DNA of 64,000 nucleotides from an uncultured Clostridia bacterium (GCA_947173485.1 CAMWFH010000012.1:1-64000), one strand, 5' to 3'; positions 40,373 through 49,708 are shown, counted from the first letter of the stretch. Numbers and translations are program-made. Notes: a model not told the origin generated them from the letters alone.

Positions 40373-41044
40373 ATGAACGGCTGGTGCATCCTGGGGCTGG
40401 TGCTGGCGGCGCTGGCGCTGCTGCTGGCGGTGCCGGTGGGCATCCAGGCGGCGTGGGACGGCGCGCCGGTGGTGAAGGTGCGGGCCGGCCCCTTCCGTTT
40501 CCAGGTGTTCCCTGGGCGGGAGAAGAAGGAAGAGGAGCCCCCCAAGGAGAAGAAGAAAGATCCATCTAAGAAGAAAAAGAAGAAGCGGGGCATCAGCTTA
40601 GAGCAGGTCCTTTACAGCCTCCAAAAACTGCCCCCTCTGGCGGGGAAGCTTTTGCGGCTCACCTGCCGGGGGCTGCGGGTAGACCCCCTTCTGGTACATA
40701 TCATGGTGGCGGGGCCGGACCCGGCGGACGCGGCGGTCCTCTATGGCCGCCTGTACGGGGCCATCGCCACCCTGCTGCCCCTGGCGAGGGAGCTGGTCCC
40801 CATCCGCCACGAGGACGTGACGCTGCGGCTGGACTTCGAGAAGTCCGCCCTGGAGGCGGAGGCCGATGTAGGGGTCTACCTGCGGCTCGGCCACCTGCTG
40901 GGCATTGGCCTTGTGGCAGCCGGCGGCGGACTCCTGTGGCTCCTGGGTTTCTTAAAGCGGTCGAAGCCCCCCAAGGCGGAGCCGGAGGACCAGACGGAAA
41001 ACGAGAGCGCAAAGGAGCGGACGGAGGAGAGCAAGTCCGCATGA
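40373..41044 (+). CDS. DUF2953 domain-containing membrane protein
   Basis: The 223-residue protein has a hydrophobic N-terminus (LGLVLAALALLLAVPVGI), a Lys/Glu-rich low-complexity stretch (residues about 45-68), the DUF2953 core with TCRGLRVDPLLVHIMV, and a second membrane segment (LLGIGLVAAGGGLLWLLGF) before an acidic tail. In spore-formers this family sits directly upstream of ytfJ, as here, suggesting a sporulation-linked role. A GGAGGGGG site precedes the ATG. Confidence 0.87.
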   Translation: MNGWCILGLVLAALALLLAVPVGIQAAWDGAPVVKVRAGPFRFQVFPGREKKEEEPPKEKKKDPSKKKKKKRGISLEQVLYSLQKLPPLAGKLLRLTCRGLRVDPLLVHIMVAGPDPADAAVLYGRLYGAIATLLPLARELVPIRHEDVTLRLDFEKSALEAEADVGVYLRLGHLLGIGLVAAGGGLLWLLGFLKRSKPPKAEPEDQTENESAKERTEESKSA

Positions 41045-41100
41045 TCCATACGATATCAGTCTCAATATCGCAACAACAGATGAGAAAGGATGGCCTGCAT

Positions 41101-41502
41101 ATGGAGAACAAGAGATCGTTCAATGACCTGGTACAGGAAGCCATGGGGAAGGTGAAGGAGATGGTGGATGTGAACACCATCGTAGGCGAGCCCATCACCA
41201 CACCGGACGGGGTGACGCTGATCCCCATCTCCAAAGCCAGCTTTGCCTTTGGCGGCGGCGGCGTGGACTTCTCCGGCAAGGTGAAGGACCCCACCAACTT
41301 CGGCGGCTCCAGCGGCGGCGTCGGCGTAGGGGTCAAGGTGGAACCGGTGGCCTTCCTGGTCATCAAGGAGGGCTTCGTCCGGGTGCTGCCCGTGGCGATG
41401 CCGCCGGCCTCTACCATCGACCGGGTGGTGGAGATGGTGCCGGACCTGGTGGACAAGGTGGCGGAGCTGCTGCCTAAGAAGGAGAAGGAGGAGACCTTCT
41501 AA
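41101..41502 (+). CDS. ytfJ: Sporulation protein YtfJ (GerW family)
   Basis: The 133-residue protein has the family core MVDVNTIVGEPITTPDG, ISKASFAFGGGG and the Gly-rich GGSSGGVGVGVKVEP. In Bacillus YtfJ is needed for normal spore germination. A start at 41041 is also possible, overlapping the DUF2953 stop, but ATG 41101 matches family N-termini and has AAAGGA upstream. Its position after DUF2953 and before the carboxypeptidase is typical. Confidence 0.93.
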   Translation: MENKRSFNDLVQEAMGKVKEMVDVNTIVGEPITTPDGVTLIPISKASFAFGGGGVDFSGKVKDPTNFGGSSGGVGVGVKVEPVAFLVIKEGFVRVLPVAMPPASTIDRVVEMVPDLVDKVAELLPKKEKEETF

Positions 41503-41600
41503 GCACGTCCAAAAAGATGCCCGGCATCCTCTTCGACAAGATCTTCCTGCTTATTTCCCGGCAGATCGGGGCAGACTGTAGGCCGAGAGGTGATGTCAGT

Positions 41601-42668
41601 TTGCTGCGGAAGATCGTATGTATAGTCCTGGCGGCGATGGTGATGCTGGCGCCGGTGTGTCCGGCGCGGGCCGTATCGACCTCGGCGGTATCGGCCATCT
41701 TGGTGGACGCTGAGAGCGGCCGGGTGCTCTATGAGCACAACGCCGACCAGCGGCGGAGCATCGCCAGCATCACTAAGATCATGACGGCGGTGGTGGCCCT
41801 GGAGAAGGGGCGGCTCAGCGATGTCTACCAGGTGACCGCCAGTGATATGGCGGAGGGGTCCTCCATGTACCTGCGCAAGGGGGAAGAGCTGACCCTGGAG
41901 GCGCTGCTCTACGGTCTGATGCTGCCCTCGGGCAATGACGCGGCCCTGGCCGTGGCCCACTGCGTCAGCCGCCGGCTGGAGGACTTCGTGGCGGCCATGA
42001 ACGAGAAGGCCCGGGAACTGGGGATGACCGGCTCCTCCTTCGCCAACCCCAACGGGTTGGAGCAGGAGGGCCACTACTCCACCGCCAGGGATATGGCGGT
42101 GCTGGCCCGGTACGCCATGGAGAACGAGCTGTTCCGCCAGATCGTGGGGACCAAGACCATCACCATCGAGGGACATACCCTGGTGAACCACAACAAGCTG
42201 CTGGGCCAATATGAGGGGTGCATCGGCATCAAGACCGGCTACACCAAGGCGGCGGGCCGGACCCTGGTCACCGCCGCGGCCCGGAACGGGCAGACGCTGA
42301 TCGCCGTGACCCTCTGTGACGGCAACGACTGGCAGGACCACAAGGCCCTGCTGGAGTATGGCTTCACGGCCTACCCCGCCACGGTGCTTTTGGCCGCCGG
42401 GGAGGAGGCGGCCCAGGTCCCCCTGCTGGGGGGACAGCGCGCCACGGCCTCCCTGACGGCGGCGAAGAGCCTGCGCTGGCCCTTAGGGCCGGAGGAGCGG
42501 GCCACCGTGCGCCTGGAGCTGCCGGCCTCCCTGACCGCGCCGGCCCCCGCCGGCGCGGTGGCGGGCTACGCCGTCCTGGAGCTGGACGGCAAGGAGCTGG
42601 ACCGGACGGCGCTCATCCTACAGGAGGACGCCCCCATGTCCCTGGCCCTGCTGCCGGCCCTGGGGTGA
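41601..42668 (+). CDS. dacF: D-alanyl-D-alanine carboxypeptidase (DacF-like)
   Basis: The 355-residue penicillin-binding protein trims D-Ala from peptidoglycan. A signal peptide (LRKIVCIVLAAMVMLAPVC) precedes the transpeptidase fold with SITK (active Ser), SGN and KTGYT motifs, plus a C-terminal beta domain. The TTG at 41601 is eight bases after GAGAGGTG and gives a proper signal peptide; the longer frame from 41517 does not. Its place after ytfJ suggests the sporulation-associated DacF form. Confidence 0.92.
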   Translation: MLRKIVCIVLAAMVMLAPVCPARAVSTSAVSAILVDAESGRVLYEHNADQRRSIASITKIMTAVVALEKGRLSDVYQVTASDMAEGSSMYLRKGEELTLEALLYGLMLPSGNDAALAVAHCVSRRLEDFVAAMNEKARELGMTGSSFANPNGLEQEGHYSTARDMAVLARYAMENELFRQIVGTKTITIEGHTLVNHNKLLGQYEGCIGIKTGYTKAAGRTLVTAAARNGQTLIAVTLCDGNDWQDHKALLEYGFTAYPATVLLAAGEEAAQVPLLGGQRATASLTAAKSLRWPLGPEERATVRLELPASLTAPAPAGAVAGYAVLELDGKELDRTALILQEDAPMSLALLPALG

Positions 42669-42742
42669 CCCCGGCGCGGCAAAGGCCGGTCGAACCGATA
42701 AAAAAGCAGGAGCTGTAGACAGCTCTGGAAGGAGGGACGCCG

Positions 42743-43462
42743 GTGGCGGAACGGCTGCAAAAGATCCTCTCCGCCGCCGGCGTCTGCTCCCGGCGGCAGG
42801 CGGAGACGTATATCGCCCAGGGCCGGGTGACGGTCAACGGCTCTCCCGCCGTCCTGGGACAGCAGGCCGACCGGGATACGGATACCATCCTGGTGGACGG
42901 TGCGCCCCTGCCGCCGGCGGCGGCGCCGGTCTGCATCCTGCTCCACAAGCCCAGGGGCTATGTCAGCACGGTCTCCGATGACCGGGGACGGCCCACGGCG
43001 GTGTCCCTGGTGGCCGGCTGCGGCCGGCGGGTCTATCCCATCGGGCGGCTGGACCTGCACTCGGAGGGGCTGCTGCTGCTGACCGACGACGGGGAGCTGG
43101 CCCACCTGGTGCTGCATCCCAGCCACCAGGTGGAGAAGGTCTACCGCCTCATGGTCTCCGGCCAGGTGGCGGGCTGCGAGGAGCGCCTGGCCGCCCTCCG
43201 ATCCCTGGAGGACGGCACCCCCATCCGGCCGGCCCGGGTGACCTGCCTGGAGCGGCGGGGGGACCGGGCTTTGCTGGAGGCCGCGATCTGCCAGGGGCGG
43301 AACCGGCAGCTGCGGCGGATGTGCGCCATGGAGGGCCTGCGGGTCCACCGGCTCGTCCGCCTGCGGGAGGGCCCGATCGACCTAGGCAGCCTACCGCCGG
43401 GGAAGTGGCGCTATTTGACCCAGCAGGAAACAGCCGCCCTCCGGGCGGCAGGACAGGGGTGA
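42743..43462 (+). CDS. rluB: Ribosomal large subunit pseudouridine synthase (RluB/RsuA family)
   Basis: The 239-residue protein has an N-terminal S4 domain (RLQKILSAAGVCSRRQAETYI) and the catalytic region with GRLDLHSEGLLLLT, whose Asp is the nucleophile, and the C-terminal GRNRQLRRM. It modifies uridines of rRNA; RluB (23S) is the commonest form in Firmicutes. GTG start at 42743 after GGAGGGACG. Confidence 0.93.
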   Translation: MAERLQKILSAAGVCSRRQAETYIAQGRVTVNGSPAVLGQQADRDTDTILVDGAPLPPAAAPVCILLHKPRGYVSTVSDDRGRPTAVSLVAGCGRRVYPIGRLDLHSEGLLLLTDDGELAHLVLHPSHQVEKVYRLMVSGQVAGCEERLAALRSLEDGTPIRPARVTCLERRGDRALLEAAICQGRNRQLRRMCAMEGLRVHRLVRLREGPIDLGSLPPGKWRYLTQQETAALRAAGQG

Positions 43463-43468
43463 GGGACA

Positions 43469-44335
43469 GTGGACGTACTGCGTCGGATCAAGGCCAATAT
43501 GGACGGGTTCTCCAAGGGCCAGCGGCAGATCGGCAACTACATAGTATCCCATTATGACAAGGCGGCCTTCATGACCGCCAGCAAATTAGGCAGCGCCGTC
43601 CATGTCAGCGAGTCCACCGTGGTGCGCTTCGCGGCGGAGCTGGGCTATGACGGCTATCCGGCCATGCAGAAGGCCCTCCAGGAGATGATCCGCAGCCGGC
43701 TGACCTCCATCCAGCGGATCGAGGCCTCCAACGACCGGCTGAGCAACACGGACCTTCTCTCCATGGTGCTGCAAATGGACATGGAGAAGATCCGCACCGC
43801 CATCGAGGAGGTGAGCCGGCCGGAGTTCGAGAAGGCGCTGGATATGCTGATGGACGCCAGGAAGATCTATATCCTGGGGGTCCGATCCTCCGCCTTCCTG
43901 GCGGGCTATCTCCATTTCTACCTGCACCTGCTCTTCGACAATGTGACCCTGGTCACCAGCAACAGCGCCGGGGACATCCTGGAGAAGATGCTCCGGGTGG
44001 GGAAGGGGGACGTGGTGCTGGGCATCAGCTTCCCCCGCTACTCCCAGTCCACCGTCAAGGGCATCCGCTTCGCCCACGACCGGGGGGCCAGCATCATCGC
44101 CATCACCGACAGCTCCACCTCCCCCCTCTATCGGGTGGCCTCCGCGGTGCTGATGGCCCAGAGCGAGATGATCTCCTTCGTGGACTCCCTGGTGGCCCCC
44201 TTCAGCCTGCTCAACGCGCTGATCGTGGCGGCGGGACACCGGAAGAACGCCGATGTGTCCCAGGTGTTCAACAGCCTGGAGCAGATCTGGGACGAGTACG
44301 GCGTGTTTGGTGAGAGCGATGACGACAGCGTTTGA
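43469..44335 (+). CDS. MurR/RpiR family transcriptional regulator
   Basis: The 288-residue regulator has an N-terminal RpiR HTH (FMTASKLGSAVHVSESTVVR) and a C-terminal SIS sugar-phosphate domain (ILGVRSSAFLAGYL; LGISFPRYSQSTVKG; AITDSSTSPL). It likely senses a sugar phosphate, but no sugar genes are adjacent. It starts with GTG seven bases after the rluB stop. The following flavoprotein gene overlaps its end by 17 bases. Confidence 0.9.
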   Translation: MDVLRRIKANMDGFSKGQRQIGNYIVSHYDKAAFMTASKLGSAVHVSESTVVRFAAELGYDGYPAMQKALQEMIRSRLTSIQRIEASNDRLSNTDLLSMVLQMDMEKIRTAIEEVSRPEFEKALDMLMDARKIYILGVRSSAFLAGYLHFYLHLLFDNVTLVTSNSAGDILEKMLRVGKGDVVLGISFPRYSQSTVKGIRFAHDRGASIIAITDSSTSPLYRVASAVLMAQSEMISFVDSLVAPFSLLNALIVAAGHRKNADVSQVFNSLEQIWDEYGVFGESDDDSV

Positions 44336-45557
44336 TGTGATCGCGGTGGGCGGCGGCCCCGCCGGGATGATGGCCGCCATCACGGCGGCGGGCCTGGGGG
44401 CCAAAACGGCCCTTCTGGAGCCCAACAGCCGCCTGGGCAAAAAGCTGAACATCACCGGCAAGGGCCGGTGCAACCTGACCAACGACTGTACCAGGGAGGC
44501 GTTCTTCGCCAGTATCCCCGGCAACGCCCCCTTCCTATACAGTGCCTACAGCCGCATGACCGCCCAGGACGCCATGGCCTTCTTCGAGGGCCTGGGGGTG
44601 CCCCTCAAGACCGAGCGGGGCGGGCGGGTCTTTCCCCAGTCGGACCGGAGCTTCGATGTCAGCGCCGCCCTGGAGCGGCGTCTGGGGCAGCTGGGGGTGA
44701 CCTGGCTCCATGACCGGGCGATGGCGGTCTTGACGGAGGACGGGGCCGTCACCGGCGTCCGGGGGGAGCGGGGGCGCTATGAGACGGGCCGGGCCATCGT
44801 GGCCACCGGCGGCGTCAGCTACCCCGGCACCGGCAGCACCGGCGACGGCTACCGGCTGGCGCGGATGCTGGGCCACACCATCGAGCCGCCCCAGCCGTCC
44901 CTGGTGCCCCTGACCAGCCCTGACCCGGCCTGTGCCGCTATGCAAGGGCTGAGCCTGCGGAACGTGGCGGTCCGGTTCCTGGGGGAGGGGGACGCCCTGC
45001 TCTACCAGGACTTCGGGGAACTGCTGTTCACCCACTTCGGCCTGTCGGGGCCGGTGGTCCTGTCGGCCAGCGCCTATATCCGGCCCATGCGCCCCTGCAC
45101 GCTGTCCATCGACCTGAAGCCGGCCCTGGATGAAAAAAAGCTGGATGAGCGCATCCTGCGGGACATCGCCGCCGGCCGGAACCGGGACATGGACCATATC
45201 CTGGCGGGCCTGGTCCACCGGTCCATGGTGCCGGTGGTCCTGGAACGGACGGGCATCGGGGCCTCGGACAAGGCCAACGGCCTGACGAAGGCCCAGCGGC
45301 GGGCCCTGGTGGCCCTTTTGAAGGACTTCCGCATCCCGATAGACGGGACGCGGCCCATCGACGAGGCCATCATCACCGCCGGCGGGGTGCGCCTGTCGGA
45401 GGTCTGGCCCAAGACCATGGAGAGCAAGCTGGTGAAGGGGCTCTACTTCGCCGGGGAGGTGCTGGACCTGGATGCCTGCACCGGCGGCTTCAACCTGCAG
45501 ATCGCCTGGTGTACCGGCGCGGCGGCAGGGGAGGCCGCGGCTCTATGGATAGGATAG
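44319..45557 (+). CDS. HI0933-type NAD(P)/FAD-dependent oxidoreductase
   Basis: The 412-residue flavoprotein has the N-terminal GGGPAGMMAAITAA, the diagnostic KKLNITGKGRCNLTN, VATGGVSYPGTGSTGDGYRL, and a C-terminal FAGEVLDLDACTGGFNLQ that closes the FAD site. This is the YhiN/YtfP family, of uncertain substrate. ATG 44319 lies within the RpiR gene end, so the two are coupled. The next gene is cmk, a known neighbour in clostridial genomes. Confidence 0.92.
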   Translation: MTTAFDVIAVGGGPAGMMAAITAAGLGAKTALLEPNSRLGKKLNITGKGRCNLTNDCTREAFFASIPGNAPFLYSAYSRMTAQDAMAFFEGLGVPLKTERGGRVFPQSDRSFDVSAALERRLGQLGVTWLHDRAMAVLTEDGAVTGVRGERGRYETGRAIVATGGVSYPGTGSTGDGYRLARMLGHTIEPPQPSLVPLTSPDPACAAMQGLSLRNVAVRFLGEGDALLYQDFGELLFTHFGLSGPVVLSASAYIRPMRPCTLSIDLKPALDEKKLDERILRDIAAGRNRDMDHILAGLVHRSMVPVVLERTGIGASDKANGLTKAQRRALVALLKDFRIPIDGTRPIDEAIITAGGVRLSEVWPKTMESKLVKGLYFAGEVLDLDACTGGFNLQIAWCTGAAAGEAAALWIG

Positions 45558-45619
45558 ACCGATCGCGCGATCGTATGATACAAACTGTGTGTTGGGACAC
45601 GACAAACGGAGGGGTACAT

Positions 45620-46288
45620 TTGAAAGAGAGATATGCCGTGGCCATCGACGGCCCGGCGGGAGCGGGGAAGAGCAGCCTGGCGAAGGCGGCGGCCCGGGAG
45701 CTGGGCATCCTGTATGTGGACACAGGCGCCATCTACCGCACGGTGGCCTGCTATATGCTGGACCACGGAGCGGAGGAGCCCGCCGCGGTGGAGACCCTGT
45801 TGCCCCAGGTCCAGATTGGCCTGCGCCACGGCGAGGACGGCCTGCAAAGGATGGCCCTCAACGGCGAGGACGTGACGGAGCGGATCCGCCTGCCGGAGGT
45901 ATCTATGGCGGCATCCCGGGTATCGGCCATCCCGGCAGTCCGGCAGTTCCTATTGGAGATGCAGCGCCGCCTGGCCCGGGAGCAGAGCGTCATCATGGAC
46001 GGGCGGGATATCGGCACTGTGGTGCTGCCGGCGGCGGATGTGAAGATCTTCCTGACCGCCAGCCCGGAGGAGCGGGCGAGACGCCGCTGGAGGGAGCTGG
46101 AGGAGCGGGGGACGCCCCAGCCCTATGAGGCGGTGCTGGCGGAGGTGGAGCGCCGGGACAAGAGCGACCGGGAGCGGCCCATCGCGCCCCTGCGCCCGGC
46201 GGAGGACGCCATCCTCCTGGACACCACCGCCCTAGACTATGCCCAAAGCCTCCAGCGGCTGCTGGAGATCGTGCGGGGGGGCCTATGA
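45620..46288 (+). CDS. cmk: Cytidylate kinase
   Basis: The 222-residue nucleoside monophosphate kinase phosphorylates CMP and dCMP. It begins YAVAIDGPAGAGKSSLAKA (Walker A) and has VDTGAIYRTVA, MDGRDIGTVVLP and a lid with RRWRELEERG. TTG start at 45620 after GGAGG. It overlaps plsC by 4 bases, part of the common Firmicute order cmk-plsC-ispH-rpsA. Confidence 0.96.
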   Translation: MKERYAVAIDGPAGAGKSSLAKAAARELGILYVDTGAIYRTVACYMLDHGAEEPAAVETLLPQVQIGLRHGEDGLQRMALNGEDVTERIRLPEVSMAASRVSAIPAVRQFLLEMQRRLAREQSVIMDGRDIGTVVLPAADVKIFLTASPEERARRRWRELEERGTPQPYEAVLAEVERRDKSDRERPIAPLRPAEDAILLDTTALDYAQSLQRLLEIVRGGL

Positions 46289-46896
46289 ACCGGTTCTATC
46301 AAGTGGTGCTGACGCTGCTGACCCCCTTCGTCCATATCCTGTTCCCCATGAAGATCGAGGGGGTGGAGAACCTCCCGGAGGGCGGGGCGCTGATCTGTCC
46401 CAACCACAGCCACGCCGCCGACCCGGTGCTGGTGGCGGTGGCCATGGGGCCCAGGGTGCCCATCTGCGTCATGGGCAAGGCGCAGCTGTTCCGGTTCCCG
46501 CCTCTGGGGTGGCTGTTCCGCAAGCTGGGGGCCTTCCCCGTCGAGCGGGGGGGCAACGACCTGGGCGCGATCAAGACCGCCCTGAAGGGCCTCCAGAGCG
46601 GGAAAAAGCTGCTGATCTTCCCGGAGGGGACCCGGGTGGACCACCCCGGCGAGACCGGCGGCAAGGGCGGCGCAGTGCTGCTGAGCCTGCGGTCCGGCAC
46701 GCCCCTGGTGCCGGTGTACTGCGGCGGGCGGAAGAAATTCTTACATCGAAACAAGGTCATCTTTGGCAAGCCCTACCTGCCAACGATCGCCGGCCGCCGG
46801 CCCACGCCGGAGGAGAACCAGGCCATCGCCGCGGAGCTGATGGAGCGGATCTACGCCCTGGGCGGCGAGCGGGCCCTGGGGGAGGGACAGCGGTGA
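46285..46896 (+). CDS. plsC: 1-acyl-sn-glycerol-3-phosphate acyltransferase
   Basis: The 203-residue membrane-associated acyltransferase makes phosphatidic acid. It has the NHSHAADPVL (HX4D) catalytic motif, FPEGTR substrate motif, and a hydrophobic N-terminus (FYQVVLTLLTPFVHILF). Its ATG overlaps the cmk stop and its end overlaps the ispH GTG, so cmk-plsC-ispH are translationally linked. Confidence 0.94.
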   Translation: MNRFYQVVLTLLTPFVHILFPMKIEGVENLPEGGALICPNHSHAADPVLVAVAMGPRVPICVMGKAQLFRFPPLGWLFRKLGAFPVERGGNDLGAIKTALKGLQSGKKLLIFPEGTRVDHPGETGGKGGAVLLSLRSGTPLVPVYCGGRKKFLHRNKVIFGKPYLPTIAGRRPTPEENQAIAAELMERIYALGGERALGEGQR

Positions 46897-48842
46897 AGAT
46901 CCTGCTGGCAAAGACCGCCGGCTTCTGCTACGGCGTCCGGCGGGCGGTGGAGCTGGCGGAGCAGGCGGCGGCAGCGGGCGAGGGAGCGGCCATGCTGGGC
47001 CCCATCATCCACAACCGGTCGGTGGTGGAGGACCTGGTCCGGCGGGGCGTCCGGCTCATCCAGCGGCCAGAGGAGGCCCAGCCGGGGGAGGCGGTCATCA
47101 TCCGCGCCCACGGCGAGGGGGCGGAGACCTACCGCGTCCTGGAGGAACGGGGGGCCCGGATACTGGACGGGACCTGTCCCCATGTCCGCCGGATCCAGCG
47201 ATTGGCCGCCCAGGCCGCCGCCGAGGGCTGCCAGATGGTCCTCCTGGGCGATCCAGACCATCCAGAGGTCCGAGGGATCTGTGGATGGGGAAAAAATGTT
47301 TTGGTATTTTCAGACAGCGATCTATTGATAAAATGGGTATCATCCTGCCAAAACCGGTCTGATATGCCGCTTTTCGTGGCGGCCCAGACCACCCTCATCC
47401 GAAAGTTCTGGAAAATTTCCGCAAATTTCATAAAAAAAGAGTGTACAAACGCAAAAATATTTGATACAATATGTGATGCTACGCAAAAGCGACAATCTGA
47501 AGCGGCGTCCATCGCCTCTCAGGTCGAGGTCATGGTGGTAGTAGGCGACGGTCAAAGCGCCAACAGCCAGCATCTGGCAGACATCTGCCGGGAACTTTGC
47601 CCCCGGGTCTATCTGATCTCCGGGGCGGGGGACCTGCATATGGAGCCCGGGTGCTCTCTGGCGGGGCTGACCGCCGGCGCATCCACCCCTGCGTGCAACA
47701 TAAAGGAGGTCTATAAGACGATGAGCGAAGAAATGAACAAAACCAACGTAGAGGAATCCTTTGAGGAGCTTCTGGACCAATATGACCAGTACTCCGTCAC
47801 TTTGCATACAGGAGATAAGGTCACCGGCGTCGTTACCGCGATCCACCCCACCGAAGTGCAAGTTGACCTGGGCTGCAAGCAAGCCGGCTATATCCCTGTG
47901 GACCAGCTGACGGACGATCCCGGCGTGAAGCCGGAGGACGTGGTCAAGGTGGGGGACAAGGTGGAGCTGTTCGTCATCCGCGTCAACGACGTGGACGGCT
48001 ACGCCACCCTCTCCAAGAAGCGGGTCGATGCCAACCGGATGTGGGACGTGCTGGAGGCGGCCGTCACCGACAAGACGGTGCTGGAGGGCGTGGTGACGGA
48101 GGAGAACAAGGGCGGCCTGGTGGTGTCCGTGAAGGGCAGCCGGGTGTTCGTGCCCGCCTCCCAGAGCGGCAAGCCCCGCGGGGCCGACCTGAGCGAGATG
48201 GTCAAGGAGAAGGTCCAGCTGCGCATCACCGAGGTCAACCGTGCCCGCCGCCGTGTCGTCGGCTCCATCCGCGCCGTGCAGCAGGAGGCCCGCCAGGCCG
48301 CCGCCGCCGCCGTGTGGGAGGGCATCGAGGTCGGCAAGCGCTATGCCGGCACGGTGAAGAGCATGACCAGCTATGGCGTATTCGTGGATATCGGCGGTGT
48401 GGACGGGATGGTACATATCTCCGATCTGACCTGGAGCCGCATCAAGACCCCCTCCGAGGTGGTGGATGTGGGCGACAGCCTGGATGTGTACGTCATCTCT
48501 TTCGATAAGGAGAAGCGGAAGATCTCCCTGGGCGTGAAGGACCGCTCCACCAATCCCTGGGAGAAGTTCATGGCCACCTACAAGGTGGGCGACGTGGCGG
48601 AGGTCCGTATCGTCAACCTGATGAGCTTCGGTGCCTTCGCCGAGGTGGTCCCGGGCGTGGACGGCCTGATCCACATCTCCCAGATCGCCGACCGCCGGGT
48701 GGAGACCCCGGGCGAGGTCCTCAAGGAGGGCCAGATCGTGGAGGCCAAGATCACCGATATCGACGAGGAGAAGAAGAAGATCTCCCTGTCCATCCGCGCC
48801 CTGCTGTCCGCTGGCAGCAGCGAGGCGGAAGAGGAGGAGTAA
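46893..48842 (+). CDS. ispH-rpsA: Fused 4-hydroxy-3-methylbut-2-enyl diphosphate reductase and S1 domain protein
   Basis: A 649-residue fusion. Residues 1-276 are IspH, the [4Fe-4S] enzyme ending the MEP pathway, with cysteines in GFCYGVRRA, DGTCPHVRR and DTICDATQ. From about residue 277, four S1 domains (starts near HTGDKVTGVV, KTVLEGVV, VGKRYAGTVK, VGDVAEVRI) form an S1-like RNA-binding protein. Such fusions are known in Clostridia. At the junction an in-frame ATG (47721) follows a perfect AAAGGAGGT, so free S1 could also be made. The 47300-47480 stretch is strikingly AT-rich. GTG start at 46893. Confidence 0.93.
   Translation: MKILLAKTAGFCYGVRRAVELAEQAAAAGEGAAMLGPIIHNRSVVEDLVRRGVRLIQRPEEAQPGEAVIIRAHGEGAETYRVLEERGARILDGTCPHVRRIQRLAAQAAAEGCQMVLLGDPDHPEVRGICGWGKNVLVFSDSDLLIKWVSSCQNRSDMPLFVAAQTTLIRKFWKISANFIKKECTNAKIFDTICDATQKRQSEAASIASQVEVMVVVGDGQSANSQHLADICRELCPRVYLISGAGDLHMEPGCSLAGLTAGASTPACNIKEVYKTMSEEMNKTNVEESFEELLDQYDQYSVTLHTGDKVTGVVTAIHPTEVQVDLGCKQAGYIPVDQLTDDPGVKPEDVVKVGDKVELFVIRVNDVDGYATLSKKRVDANRMWDVLEAAVTDKTVLEGVVTEENKGGLVVSVKGSRVFVPASQSGKPRGADLSEMVKEKVQLRITEVNRARRRVVGSIRAVQQEARQAAAAAVWEGIEVGKRYAGTVKSMTSYGVFVDIGGVDGMVHISDLTWSRIKTPSEVVDVGDSLDVYVISFDKEKRKISLGVKDRSTNPWEKFMATYKVGDVAEVRIVNLMSFGAFAEVVPGVDGLIHISQIADRRVETPGEVLKEGQIVEAKITDIDEEKKKISLSIRALLSAGSSEAEEEE
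47442..47470 (+). promoter_or_regulatory. Possible internal promoter for the S1 part
   Basis: TGTACA (47442-47447), a 17-base spacer, TACAAT (47465-47470), inside the ispH coding sequence in an AT-rich island about 250 bases upstream of the internal ATG at 47721. Confidence 0.45.
47702..47723 (+). promoter_or_regulatory. Internal ribosome-binding site and start codon for S1
   Basis: AAAGGAGGT (47702-47710), ten bases before ATG 47721, in frame with the fusion, at residue 277. The encoded N-terminus MSEEMNKTNVEESFEELLDQ looks like a free-standing S1 protein. Confidence 0.7.
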
Positions 48843-48849
48843 GCTCCAA

Positions 48850-48890
48850 AGCGCCGCTGCCCGGACCGGGCGACGGCGCTCTTTCTTTTC
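48850..48890 (+). terminator. Terminator of the cmk-rpsA gene run
   Basis: Stem 48850-48856/48874-48880 enclosing a second GC hairpin (CCCGGACCGGG), then CTTTCTTTTC. Confidence 0.75.
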
Positions 48891-48943
48891 TCTATCCTCT
48901 TTTATCAAGCGCGGCGGCCCACTCCACCCCGGAACAGGATACG

Positions 48944-48971
48944 GCCCCATCCGCCTTTTTGCGGATGGGGC
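48944..48971 (-). terminator. Terminator of the DivIVA-like gene
   Basis: An 11-bp stem (48944-48954 with 48961-48971) with a 6-base loop. It lies just past the stop of the leftward gene at 48992. Confidence 0.65.
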
Positions 48972-48991
48972 TCCGTCTTATCGCAACTCTG

Positions 48992-49663
48992 TCACGGGGC
49001 GGGCTGGTCTGTCTCCAGGGCCTTCAGCTCCTCCAGCAGCTTATCGAAGGCCAGGGGCAGCTGTCCCACGGCCACATCGGCCTTGCGCAGCTCACCGGAC
49101 ACATGGCTGACGGCGGTGGCCACATCGGCGCGCAGCGCGCCGCAGCAGCGGGACATATCTGCCAGCTCCTTTTTCGCCTGGGCCAGCATGGCCTGACAGC
49201 GCTCCTCCGCCTCCGTCAGGAGGGTCTCCGACCGGTGCTTGGCCTCCTGCTCGATCGCCCCGGCCCGCTGCCGGGCGTCCAGCTCCACGTCCACCATATG
49301 GGACCGGAGGGACTGATACTCCCGCTCCACGCCCCGCAGCCGCTCCGCCTCCGCCTGTAGGGCCTCCATCGCCAGCTCCTGCTGGGTGACGGTCTCCGCC
49401 GTGGCGGTCTTGCTGGAGAGCTGCTCCTCCATCTCCCGGCACCGCTCCGCCAGGGCTTGGCCCTGCTCCTCCAGCTGCCGCCGGGCCTCCTCTGCGGCCT
49501 CCACCCGGTCCAGGGCGGCGGACAGGTCCCCCTGGAGGGCCTCCCGCTCCTTCTCCAGCGCCCCCAGGCGGCTCTCGTACTCCTGGACCGTCCGCTCGAT
49601 ATAGGACATCACGTCCTGCTTGTCGAAGCCGCCGAACATCGTTGTCTTAAAGATCATATCCAT
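48992..49663 (-). CDS. DivIVA-like coiled-coil protein
   Basis: The 223-residue protein begins with a DivIVA-type membrane-binding segment (FKTTMFGGFDKQDVMSYIE), followed by a long coiled coil (residues about 30-130) and a C-terminal helical region with cysteines (MSRCCGALRAD). DivIVA/GpsB proteins mark curved membrane and poles. It lies directly after ruvCA on the same strand. AAGGA lies six bases before the ATG. The exact subfamily is not clear. Confidence 0.8.
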   Translation of the reverse strand: MDMIFKTTMFGGFDKQDVMSYIERTVQEYESRLGALEKEREALQGDLSAALDRVEAAEEARRQLEEQGQALAERCREMEEQLSSKTATAETVTQQELAMEALQAEAERLRGVEREYQSLRSHMVDVELDARQRAGAIEQEAKHRSETLLTEAEERCQAMLAQAKKELADMSRCCGALRADVATAVSHVSGELRKADVAVGQLPLAFDKLLEELKALETDQPAP

Positions 49664-49708
49664 ATTGGATCCTTCCCGCGGCGGCTCTGCCCCCGCTTTT
49701 CCCAGTTT

